This document shows positions 49,488 to 60,186 of a stretch of DNA of 64,000 bases, piece after piece (the stretch's first letter is position 1; each line of letters opens with the position of its first letter). This DNA is from Cycas panzhihuaensis (Eukaryota > Cycadophyta). The stretch lies in contig CM041465.1 of NCBI GenBank assembly GCA_023213395.1, forward strand, positions 179,187,741 through 179,251,740. The letters are read 5' to 3'. Under the pieces are notes generated by a model. That model made no database searches and was not told the DNA's origin. It saw only the letters and a program-made list of their open reading frames with translations. The translations under genes were made by a program, and so were the position numbers.

Positions 49488-49492
49488 TTAAG

Positions 49493-49846
49493 TACTAGAA
49501 GCATCAAGCTAAAGGAAAAGAACAGCAAGGTAATATTTCTATTCTTTTGAAACCTAAATTAGAGTCAATAAATCTTTATTTATAAGATGATTTTAATGCA
49601 ATGAGCATAGATGAATGAATCATCTAGCTTAAGCATTTGAATGATTATGGTGATAAATAAGATAAAGCATCTCAATCTGGTTTTAGAAACACAGTGGCCA
49701 CTTTTAATAGTTTATAATAAATTATTATAAACTTTGATAAATCAATAAAATAACAAGTTAGAGGAACTAATTAGAATATTGATGGATATAATGTAGTTCA
49801 TTTTTTATTTGATATTTAACTAATTATAGCAGAAGAATGTGATGAG
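49493..49846 (+). other. Continuation of the gag-like relic
   Basis: Resumes the sequence broken by element G (tactagaagcatcaag). No motif is clear enough for a protein call. It ends where element D begins. Confidence 0.35.
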
Positions 49847-49998
49847 TGTTAGAATATGTGATACTTTTATATATCTAATATTTAATGCAATAGTAGACCC
49901 ACATAAAATTCCACTCACTAAAAGTATTAATAGATGTAATATGCATGATTATTCATATAAATATCCTATTGGATGATGAAATAACTTAATAGATATAA
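49847..49998 (+). repeat. Element D 5' LTR, left piece
   Basis: Starts tgttagaatatgtgatac and aligns with the 3' LTR at 62156. It is broken at tataa (49994-49998), the left TSD of element E. Confidence 0.85.
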
Positions 49999-50434
49999 TG
50001 TTAGAAATAAAGATGATAGGATTACTCTAATACCATGTTAAAAATATGAAAATGCAATAATATAAACTCATGAGTATAAAATATCAAACATATAAAGTAA
50101 ACATCATCAAACATAATCATCACTATAAGACACCAAGATTTATATGTGGAAAACCTAATGTGGGAAAAACTATAGGAGAAGGTGGAGTTAGGACTCCACT
50201 TATGATCATAAGGATTACATCTTTCTCCTCTCTTCTTTCTCTAATTCTCAAGTGGTGTGAGTACAAATATATAGTGATAATCACCTCATGAGTAGCCTAT
50301 CATATACAATGAGTCATTATATCATCTAATAGTGGTATAACATTGATATGTATGCATCTCATATATCTCAAAGTAGGTGAATTGTGGGAAGTATATGTGT
50401 ATAATAAGTCCATATTAAACATTATGTTTTAACA
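49999..50434 (-). repeat. Element E 3' LTR (left)
   Basis: On the + strand starts tgttagaaataa and ends ttttaaca. The reversed primer-site motif ctctaatacca lies at 50025-50035, inside the LTR. Confidence 0.85.
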
Positions 50435-50896
50435 CCTCCTCATAATATTTGATATCCTTAAATCTTGATCTTGGGTCTTTATGTCTTCATCTTATATACT
50501 AGCACCTATAACCTATAATTGTCATATGTATCATGTATGTAATATCACCTATAATATATTTCCTGTATTCTATATCCTATATCCTGTAATCACCTCATAA
50601 GTAGCTTATCATATACAATGAGTCGTTACATCATCTAATGGTGGGATAGCATGGATATGTATGCATCTCACATATCTTGAAGTAGGTGAATGGTGGGAAG
50701 TGAATGTGTATAATGGACCCACATTGAACATTATGTTTTAACACTCTCCCATAATGTTTAATGTCCTTGAATCTTGATCTTAAGTCTCCATGTCTTCATC
50801 TTGTATGCTGGTACCTGTAACCTATAATTGTCACTTGTATCCTATATGCAGTATCACCTGTAACCTATATCCTATAACCTATTTCCTATATCCTAT
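50279..50896. repeat. 309-bp tandem duplication crossing the E LTR edge
   Basis: aatcacctcat begins at 50279 and again at 50588, and the following sequence is collinear through the LTR end, purine tract and first part of the interior. The second copy thus contains a partial extra LTR. Confidence 0.85.
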
Positions 50897-50985
50897 ATCC
50901 TGTAACCTATTTATTATATTTTGTATCCTATAATCTATTTATTGTATCATGTATCCTGTAACCTATTTCCTGTATATTACAGGTG
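50810..50985. repeat. Minisatellite of the tatcctgtaacc type
   Basis: Imperfect repeats of cctataacctat, tatcctgtaacctatttcc and close variants. A shorter block of the same type lies at 50510-50590. Confidence 0.8.
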
Positions 50986-51849
50986 AATTTGTCATACCAT
51001 ATAGCTTGAGAAGAGCTTCTATATTAATCACCAAAATTATCTGTAACATGTAAAAGACCTCTATCTATATGCTCTCTCTATAAACCTATATATGAAGTGT
51101 TTTGTGCACATCTTCATACCTTTACCTGTGTGGTGGCTATTTTTAATCTATATTAAGTTGTCCATCAAATCAAGTAAAGTGATATCTGAGTCCATATAAA
51201 ATAAAATCCATCTACCGAAATACATGGGTGACCAACTATTATAATCACTAGCTTACTAGGAAATTACTTCAAATACATGGTTCATCTTCTTTCCAAATTG
51301 CTTGTAGGACTGATAAAGTTTCATCAGTTAGATTAGGTTGACAGTTAGATCATCTTGAACAATCAACTCTAAGACCATGTTGAATCACTTAATAATGGTA
51401 AGTTAATTGTAATAAGGAAATTGTACTAATATCTAACTAAATAATATAAATTACTTCAATATCTAGGTGATATGTATATTTGTTTAGGGTTTTTGTTATA
51501 TGCTAAACCAAATATGATGTTGTAAAGGGGGAAATCAATAACCAGCATATCAAGGATATATTATATCATAAATCCATCAAATATGTCTTACTTAATTAAA
51601 ATTTTCTAATTGAAATTTGCCTCAAAATGTCATAAATAGGCCTTAAAATACTTGATGTTAAACTAAACTTTAATAATCATCCACCATTCTTCAAAAATAA
51701 ATTCACCACCATGTTTAGAGCCATGAAAAAGATTAGAATTGACTAAAATTTTAGAAAAAGATAAAGCTCAAATAGCTTGGATATAAAAGTCAACTTGAGT
51801 GGTAAATATCTCCCTCAAATTAGCTCCAAATCTAGCTAAATTTGATTCC

Positions 51850-52138
51850 AAATTGTAGAGCTCTAAATCAAATTTTGAATACTTTAGATGATTTGCAAAT
51901 TGAATAAATAGTTATAGAAATAATCCAGGTAACTTTTTTGAGCTTTATGTAAGCTACATGCAAATACAGATAACTAAAGTAGGAATGTAGAACCTTAACA
52001 GAGGATCAAATGGACTTGGAATGAGACAAAATTTTAGAAAAAGAGACACAATAATGATAGGTACCTAGTAGAATTAGAAGTTTTGAAAAAAAAAAAAAAA
52101 GACTCTCATTGAGGAGAATAGAGCTATGGAAGTCTAGG
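51850..52138 (-). other. Conserved leader block of element E
   Basis: On the minus strand collinear with 13762-14060 of element B, including an identical 20-mer (gatttagagctctacaattt). Non-coding. It includes a poly-A run at 52086-52100 on the + strand. Confidence 0.7.
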
Positions 52139-52600
52139 GTTTTTTGTAGACTATACAATGAAGAATAGAGCTAAAAATAGCTAAAAAACTTCAGACAGCT
52201 CATATGTCAGGCATTGGAAATGGGTGTGGGACTGCTACAAACCCTAGTAATGCTCCAACAATTAATAATCATCAGTAATATGATTGCAACAAGCAAAAAA
52301 TATGATTTTTCACACGTTTTCTTCAACAAAATTAAGTAAAACCCCAAATGGATGCAAACGAGCTTTAAAATCTACTGTGGGAGGCTAAAATCTCTCAAAA
52401 CCAATTGTGTATGAGCTCCAGCACTGCATGCTTCAAATATAGGCACCAACATGTATGAATGAAATATCCACATAAAATCACATATAAACATACCATCAGT
52501 ATCGATTGTGTCTTATGTATGTGACTTGATAGGCTTGAAGTAGATAAGCAAGATCTTCACCTTGCCATAGTAGCTTGGATGTAGCACTACTCTAATACAT

Positions 52601-53036
52601 TGTTAGAAATAGAGATGACAGGATTGCTCTGATACCATGTTAAAAATATGAAGATACACTAATATAAACTCATGAGTATAAAATATCAAACATATAAAGT
52701 AAATATGATCAAACATAATCATCACCACAAGACATCAAGATTTATACGTAGAAAACCCAATGCGGGAAAAATCATGGAAGAAGGTAGAGTTAGGACTCCG
52801 CTTATAATCATAAGGATTACATCTTTCTCCTCTCTTATTTCTCTAGTTCTCAAGTGGTGTGAGTACAGATATATAATGATAATCATCTCATGAGTAGCAT
52901 ATCATATACAAGGAGCTATTACATTATCTAATAGTGGGATAACATCGATATATATGTATCTTATATATCTCGAAGTAGGTGAATAGAGGGAGGCGTATGT
53001 GTAAAATAAGTCCACATTAAACATTATATTTTAACA
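52601..53036 (-). repeat. Element E 5' LTR (right)
   Basis: On the + strand starts tgttagaaatag, with the reversed primer-site motif gctctgatacca at 52623-52634, and ends ttttaaca at the TSD. A second reversed primer-site-like motif (ctctaataca) lies just outside at 52590-52599. Confidence 0.85.
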
Positions 53037-53041
53037 TATAA

Positions 53042-53437
53042 TAGGTTATTCATGAGGTGACGTATCTATAAATATATATACACACTACTTGAGAACTTGA
53101 AAAAGAAAAATTGACTTAGAAATATATTTATTTAATATCATAAAGAGGAGCTCCTAACTCCAACCTTCTCCTATGATTTCTTTTACACTAGTTTTTTCAC
53201 ATATAAATTTATTATCTCTCATATGCTATATGTTTATTAATACTTTATATTATTTATACATATTTCTTATGTTTATAATTTATATTTTATATTATTGCTT
53301 TATATGCTTATTTTATATTATATGGTTTATGTACATTCCTTATTATATGATTAATTGACTATACATAATTGATATATTTTCATTATGCATAATGAGTACA
53401 TTCTAATATGGTAGTAGTTAAATTTAAAATTCTTACA
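53042..53437 (+). repeat. Element D 5' LTR, right piece
   Basis: Resumes as taggttattcatgagg, matching element C and the 3' LTR of D, and ends attcttaca. An inner tggtagtag motif (primer-site-like) begins at 53409. Confidence 0.8.
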
Positions 53438-53979
53438 TGATATGAGAGCTAAGATTGAGCTATTAGAGCTTAAGGTTATGAAATTTTTTTTGGACATTTG
53501 TAAATGTAGTTTATTAGAGCCATGTTAAAGTTTATATGAGCCAGTTAATGCTAGTGATAGAGCCAATATAAACTAGTTGAGTCAATGACAAAGTTAGTAT
53601 AGGAGCTAGTTTAAGGAAGAATATTTGATGAGCCAAAAGTTAAATATGCTAGTGACATATGACTAAGATTCTAGGGCAAGATGATTTAGAGTTACATATA
53701 AATAATAAATACAGTAAACTATTGGCATGTTTCTATTTAATTTATTATGGACATTTATTTAGTATGTCAATACCATATTCTAGAATATGTAAGTTTAAAT
53801 CATATCTATCAAGATGATGTAAACATTTTTTTTTTTTGTAAGATAAAATGAATTTATAGTGGGTTTGAGCAGGATCCCACAACCTATTACATCGGAAACT
53901 TTTGTGTTACCATGAGATATTTGACCGTTACATCCCTACCTGCCCAGGCCAGAGCTACCTGCCGGGACAAGCCCCACGG

Positions 53980-56900
53980 CTAGCTGTTACAGATCATATC
54001 CTTCTCCACCAGAACCATAAGATCCCTAGGGAAGTCACTCTTCCACACTTGACCTTCCCGGTGCCTTGCCCCCCAGTTTGCCAAAAAGTCAGCTGGTTTA
54101 TTACCTTCTCTCAAAGTATGCCTTATACGGGCTTCTGCCTGTCCCTTGATGATCTCTTTGGCATCATTGAAAAGGGACTGGAATCTCCAGTCTGGAAGGG
54201 CCTCACCTTTCAACGTCTTAATCACCACCTCTAAATCCCCCTCTAATAACAGACGTTGAATATTTCCTTCAACTGCTAGGTCTAGGGCTTTAAACATAGC
54301 TTGCATTTCTGCGTAGTGGTTTGCCTGACATTCATAGTAGTTCGCGAAAGCCCTGATAGGGGAACCAGTGCTATCTCTACATATACCCCCTCCACCATCT
54401 TTCCCAGGGTTCCTTTTAGCAGCCCCATCAAAATTAACTTTGCTCCATGTCTCCTCAGGAGACTGCCATTCTGACTACGGGCCTCACGCCTCAAATACAG
54501 GAAATATACCCCATTTACTTAGAATCCTGCTCTCTATCAAGGAAAGACGTTTTTCTTTCACATTTCTAACATTTTCCCTAATGTCCGAGCATATTCTATT
54601 GAAAATAGCAATCTGGTCCATCTGGTTTTCCTGAAAAAAACACCGATTCCTCTCTTTCCAAATATTCCAAGCCAAAATTGGGAGCGCAATCTTCCAGATC
54701 TTTCGAGTTCTCGCTCGAAAGGGCTAAGCCAGGCAAGCCATAAGTCAAAAGTCTTTTTTGAAAATGTCCAGCAAACCTCTAATTTTTCAAGTAACATCCT
54801 CCAAACCTCTCTTGTAAGAGCACACCCAATGAAGATGTGGTCCATGGATTCCTCCTCTGAGTAACATAAAATGCATCTATTTGCCAACTCAATACCTCTC
54901 TTCTTAAGATTGTCTATAGTGAGGATTTTATTCATGAGGCAAGTCCACTAGAAAATAACAATCTTAGGAATAATAGGAAGCCTCCAAACCCCTTCAAGGG
55001 TTGGATTCCTCTGATCCCCTCTAGTTAAATAGAGGAAATGGTATCCTTGTTTAACGGTGTAGTCCTCGGACGGGCTGAGAGGCCACACAACCACATCTGG
55101 CGAATTCATTATGGGGATATAATTCTTACGAAGAATCCTTTTTAGCTTGTTTAGGCCCTCTTGCAATCTTTCTCCTTGAATTTCCTCCAGAGACTTCCAA
55201 CGCCTGTTTTTGCCACTCCCGGTCCAATAATCCTTAACCTGAGTGCCATATTGCCTGACACAGAGCCCCATAATAGGTGCCAGGTCTAGATAGTCCTTAA
55301 GTGCATTATCGTAGCACCATGCATCCTCCCAGAACCTTATGGAGTTACCATCTCCAAGTCTCCATTTTAAGCCATTCCTTATAGCTCTCCGTGCTTTAAG
55401 AATGCTTCTCCAAACAGTGGATCCGATCTGCGAAGCGTCATTCTGAATAAGAGAACCTCCTTGTATGTATTTTCTGGTCAGGATCTTCTCCCAAAGTCTC
55501 TCACCCCCTTTAAATAACCGCCATCCCAACTTTGCCCCTAGAGCAGCGTTGAAAGGAGGAATTCTTCTCAGGTTAAGACCACCAGCACATTTCGGGGTGC
55601 AAACTTTATTCCAGCTTACCAGATGTATTCTATCTTTGCTCTCTTTCCCCAACCAAAGGAATCTCTTCTGGATGGATTCAATAATGTTTGATATGCTCGC
55701 CGGAACTCTGAATATAGATATCCAAAATACTGGAATGCTCTGCAGTGTCGTAGTGACTAGTTGGAGCTTCCCAGCTAGACTAAGCAGGGCACCTTTCCAG
55801 CCTGCCAACTTCCTTTGCATCCTATCAATGAGGGGGTTCCACATGTCCTTGGACATTTTCCCTACAAAGAGTGGCAGACCAAGGTAGATTATGGGAAGCT
55901 CTTTAATGCTCATCTCTAGGATTCTACTTATCCTGCCTTGAACATGGCCTGGGGTATTTATAAAGAAGACACTACTCTTATTCAAGTTTATTTTTTGGTT
56001 CGTGGCCTCCTCAAAGTAGCCCAATATCTCTTTAAGTTTAGAAGCCTCTCTCAAAGAAGCCTTACCTAAGAAGATGTTATCGTCCACGAATTGGTGATGG
56101 ACCACTGTATCCACACCAGATGTCGGCTTTATACCTTTTATGGCTCCCTGCCTTCTGACAGACTCCAGGTTTCTACCCAAAAGCTCAGCCATTGTAATAA
56201 GCAAGAAGGGGGAGAAAGGGTCACCCTGCCTCAAACCCCTAAATCCTAGGAAGAACTTAGAGGAAGAGCCATTTATGATGACAGAGAATTGCGGGTTACC
56301 AATGCATAGCTTTATCCAATCCCACCAAGTCTCCTCAAAACTAAATGCACCAAGGCAATCTATCAAACAGTCCCAGGAGACCCTATCAAAAGCCTTCATG
56401 AAGTCGAGCTTGATAAGCATCACAGGCTCCTTTCTCTCCGCCGCTGAATGGATTGTTTCATGGACAACGATATAGCCATCATATAACTTCCTGCCCCGAA
56501 GGAAACCATCTTGATTCTGGGAAATAATATTTGGCATAATTTTCTTCACCCTATTCACCAAGACCTTTGTTAAGATTTTTTATTTAACGTTGCAGAGGCT
56601 AATGGGGCAGAAGTCCTCCATCCTTTTTGCCCCATCTTTTTTTGGAATAAGGACCAGGAATGTGGTCTGTCATTCCTGCAGGATCTTTCTATTTGCTTGG
56701 AACTCCTTCATTACTTCCATGAGATCCCCTTTAATAATGTCCCAGAATTCTTGAAAGAACCCCGGGGGAAATCCATCAGGACCTGGTGCTTTATCTTTCT
56801 TCATACCGAAGAGAGCCTCCCTGACCTCGTCCTGAGTGAATGGGGCTGTAAGCTGGGCATTCTGCTCTTTGTTCACCAAGCATGGTATATTATTTAGGAA

Positions 56901-58164
56901 ATCTTTCCTCCTTTCCTCATCCCCGCCTAGTGGTTCAGTAAAAAGGTTCTTGAAATATTCGCATGCCAGCTCCTTCATGTCTTCAACCGAGCTGACAGCG
57001 GATCCATCTTCCTTTTGAAGACTATTAATTCTATTGCTCGCCCTATATTTTACTGTAGTCATATGAAAAAATCTAGTATTTCTATCGCCTTCATCCAACC
57101 AGAGGGCCCTAGATTTTTGTCTCCAATGGATCTCCTCTCTGTTGAGGATCTCCTCCATAGTCTCAGTGAGCTCCTTCTCAGCCTTGTCAAGCTCCGCTGA
57201 TCTTCCCATCCGTTCAATTTGATCCTCTATACTTTTCAAATCCTAGATAGTTTTATCCTTTTGTTCATTTATGTTTTGTAACACTTCCTTGTTCCAAGCC
57301 TTTACTTGTCTTTTGACCCAGTCCAGCTTCTTTGAAAATCTATACATAGCATGTCCTCTGATGTCAATGCCCCACCACTCCTCAATTTTTTTCTGAAGGT
57401 CTGGATGGCGAAGCCACATTAATTCGAACCTGAAGGGGGCCCCCATAAAATTCCCCGAATCTGAAAATTGCAACAAGAGGGGCGAGTGGTCAGAGCTGAT
57501 CCTCGGCAATGCCTCTAAGGCATAGTCTGAGAAGCATCTCATCCAATCATAGTTAACCAAAGACCGTCGACTTGATTTGAATAAGGCTGTCTCCCAACCT
57601 CTTATTGGACCAGGTGAAGGATGCCCCCCTGAGATTAACATCTTCCAACCCCCCCTGTTAGAGGAAATCGCCAAACTTAGCCATACTAGTGGTCCACCCC
57701 CTGGTGCCTCCTCTCTTGTCACCAGGGCATAAAGCTGAGTTAAAGTCACCCGCCAACAACCATGGGAGCCGGCAATCCCTGTGTACCTCTATCAATCTAT
57801 CCCAAAGCCTCTTCCTGGCTGTTTGAAGAGTTGGGGCATACACATTAATAGCAAACCATGTAATGTTGTTGCTTTTGTTTATTAGCTGAACCGAAATGAA
57901 GGATTCGTCAATCAGAAGGATTTCTCCTAACCAAATAGATGGGTTCCAAAGCACCATTAACCCCCCGACTCCTTGGCCATAGTCCCTCTCTATGCCATCT
58001 GCATGCTTCCAAATTTTATTTCTGATCTTTGGTCCATTTTCCTTGCATAGCTTAGTTTCTTGTAGAAATAATAGATCTAATTGATGTCTAATTCTCATAT
58101 CCTTAATGATTCTTTACTTTGAGGGGGCATTCAAACCCCTAATATTCCATGACATAATTTTCAT
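53980..58164 (-). pseudogene. LINE ORF2: endonuclease, reverse transcriptase, zf-RVT, RNase H
   Basis: About 1,390 codons. Endonuclease starts MKIMSWNIRGLN (58164), with LFLQETKL (Glu), LLAGDFNSAL (Asp/Asn) and SSDHSPL (His). RT has KAPGPDGFPPGFFQEFW (about 56770), KLDFMKAFDRVSWD, GLRQGDPFSPFLL and active site FVDD (about 56078-56089; FADD is commoner in plant L1). zf-RVT has CILCYSEEESMDHIFIGC (about 54860). RNase H has NFDGAAKGNPGKDGGGG, EGDLEVVI and NKPADFLANWG (about 54440-54040). In-frame stops lie at 58114, 57658, 57243, 56670, 56580, 54948 and near 54484, with frame changes near 57570 and 54710. Several stops fit a C-to-T or G-to-A change of CAG, TGG or CGA. Confidence 0.9.
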
Positions 58165-59461
58165 CGCTTCTTTCTCAGTTTCCAAACCTCAGTCGTATCC
58201 CCTTTTGGGGGATCTCTGCCTGTTGTACTGGATCTAAGAATAGGTCCTTCGAGGAAAGCTTCCTTTAAAGTTTTTTGGGTGCCTAGATCTACTTGGGCAG
58301 CCGAATCTTTCTCCTTTTGCAGCCTAGATGGAGGTCTTCCAACCTTCTTCTTGGCTCCCACGTCAGGCATCTTCTTCTGTGACAGATGCGGTAATGGATC
58401 AAGGGTTGACCTACCTAGTTCCTTAGGCACCTCGGCACCGTCAAGCCCCTGATTGACTTCAACTTCTGAGGCGATTCGCCTCGATCCAAATGCATTATAT
58501 CCTTCTTCTCCTTCTACCTTAGTGGCCCGTGCAGGTCAGTGTGGACTGGAGGACCTTCACCGTAGTGGGAAAAATCCCCAACTCCAGCCACTCTAGCTGA
58601 ACCCTCCGGAGGCACAAGGACCTGTGCCACTTGATCATCTTCCTCCAAGAGCGTGTCCTCCTCGTTTGGGTCAAAACCCAAGTTCGGGGAGGAGGCCTCA
58701 GCGGCCTCTAATGGTGCTAGGCATTCAAAGCCCTCCCCTTTTTCTTGGGGGTTTGACTCAGGTGGATCTTCTTCTTTCTCCTCTTTAGAGGGCTGCACTC
58801 CTGGGCACTTTTAGGGCAGATGCCCCAAATTTCTACAGGTTGAACATCTGAAATGGTCCAACTCATAGACCAACGGTTGAACCCAACTCTTATCTGGAAA
58901 ATCCATCTAAATATCATCCAAGAGAGGCTTGTCTAATCTTGCCAAAGCACAAATTCTGGCATTTATAAGCCTGCTCCTGTTCTTCGTCGCGGAGTCAACT
59001 GCTAATAGAGGGCCCACTAATTTCGCTATGCCTCTAAACACCTCAGGGTTCCAGTGGTGAAGGGGGAGGCACGGGAGTTGGATCCATATGGGAGCTTGTC
59101 TGATTTTAGGACTCGAGGGATTAAAGTCCCTATGCCATTTCTCGAGAGATAGGGCCTTTCTTCTGAACATCCAAGGAGCCCTGATCAGTATACTAGACAT
59201 GTCTTCATAAGAGGCGAATTTAAATAGCACACAGCCCTTAGGCATGGCTATTACCTCCACACTGCTCACAATTTTCTATTTTATCTTTGTCCATGTCCTA
59301 ATGGCTTCCAGCCCTAGTCTGGGGCCTGAGAATCTGCCCACCAGGCAATTCTCCCATAGTTTTTTACTTTTTTCCACCAAAGCCAGAGGGATCTTCAATC
59401 TAGCTTTGTTGTCCTCGAACATAGGTGTTAGGTCAAAGGATTCCTCGTCATTTGTTTTCAA
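58161..59461 (-). pseudogene. LINE ORF1: DUF4283-type nucleic-acid-binding protein
   Basis: Plant L1 ORF1 pattern: NCLVGRFSGPRLGLEAIRTW, then VIAMPKGCVLFKFASYED and SILIRAPWMFRRKALSLEKW (DUF4283 region, about 59400-59130), IWIQLPCLPLHHW, and a zinc knuckle FRCSTCRNLGHLP-KCP (about 58800-58860). Stops at 59276 (W expected), 58907 (W expected) and near 58810, plus a frame change between 58514 and 58430. The tail is basic (MPDVGAKKKVGRPPSR). Its TGA (58161-58163) overlaps the ORF2 ATG (58162-58164) as ATGA. The true start could not be fixed because the frame is closed upstream of 59461. Confidence 0.85.
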
Positions 59462-59469
59462 AACATCCT

Positions 59470-60170
59470 AGTAGGTTCTCCCTAAAACCAAGTTAGGGTT
59501 CTAGTTCTGATTTAGATGGGAATGATCTGTTTCCATTTTTTTAAAAATTCAGAACAAAGAAGAAAGCTCCAAGCATAAAAATAGTAGCATACCATTTCAA
59601 CTTCGAACTTGCTATCCGAGGGGATATTATCCAAGATCCTTGCTGTGTGCCCTATGTCCCTCTCCAAGAACCCTCTGACACCACAGATAGATCTGTTATA
59701 TTATCTGTTTGAGAAGCTATGGGACCCGTGTCCCTCCCCAAACCTCTTCAAGCCTGTTAGTCCCGCATCATCATGGCGGTGCACCTCTTTTTGGAGGTCT
59801 AACCCAGGATTCAGAGAGCCTAGCGTCCTCGGACGAGCTATAGCTCCATTAACCTGAAGATCCTATAAGCATCCTGCTCTGGCATCTTTACTTAACGAGC
59901 CGTATACCCCCTGGGTAATCACGCTATCATGCTGCCTATCCACAGTCTCTGCTTGAGCGACGAGGAGGATATGACTATTAGCTCGAACAAAGACCAGTCG
60001 GTCGGCTCTACCAACACCCTCCAAGAGACGCCGTGGTGTCCATGGCCAAGAATTTTCGATCCCCGTCTCCAACGAGCTGATCTCTAGCAGCCTCACGATC
60101 GCTTGGTAAGCCTGCAAACCCTAGCTTCCGTTCGTCGTCGCCATCACAACCCTATTTATGTGGATATTTT
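59470..60170 (-). other. LINE 5' untranslated region
   Basis: G+C-rich sequence between ORF1 and the 5' end, with gacgacgaacgg near the end (about 60128-60142). It probably holds the internal promoter; no specific motif was recognised. Confidence 0.6.
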
Positions 60171-60186
60171 AAGATGATGTAAACAT

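Larger units (their letters stand above)
49999..53036 (-). mobile_element. Element E: 3.0-kb non-autonomous LTR element inside the LTR of D
   Basis: Minus-strand element with LTRs 49999-50434 and 52601-53036 (436 bp each) and a perfect TSD tataa (49994-49998 and 53037-53041). The minus-strand purine tract is seen as cctcctc right after 50434, and the primer-like site (minus strand tgtattagag) lies left of 52601. The interior has no gag or pol; it carries a leader block shared with element B and a TATCCTGTAACC-type minisatellite. Each LTR includes an extra primer-site motif near its terminus. Confidence 0.9.
53826..60170 (-). mobile_element. Nearly full-length L1-clade LINE with RNase H domain
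   Basis: Minus-strand non-LTR element: poly-A tail (T run 53826-53837 on the + strand), 3' UTR, ORF2, ORF1 and 5' UTR. It is flanked by a 16-bp TSD aagatgatgtaaacat (53811-53826, its last base shared with the T run, and 60171-60186), the mark of target-primed reverse transcription. It has landed in the interior of element D. It is visibly richer in G+C than the AT-rich surroundings. Both ORFs are broken. Confidence 0.95.
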
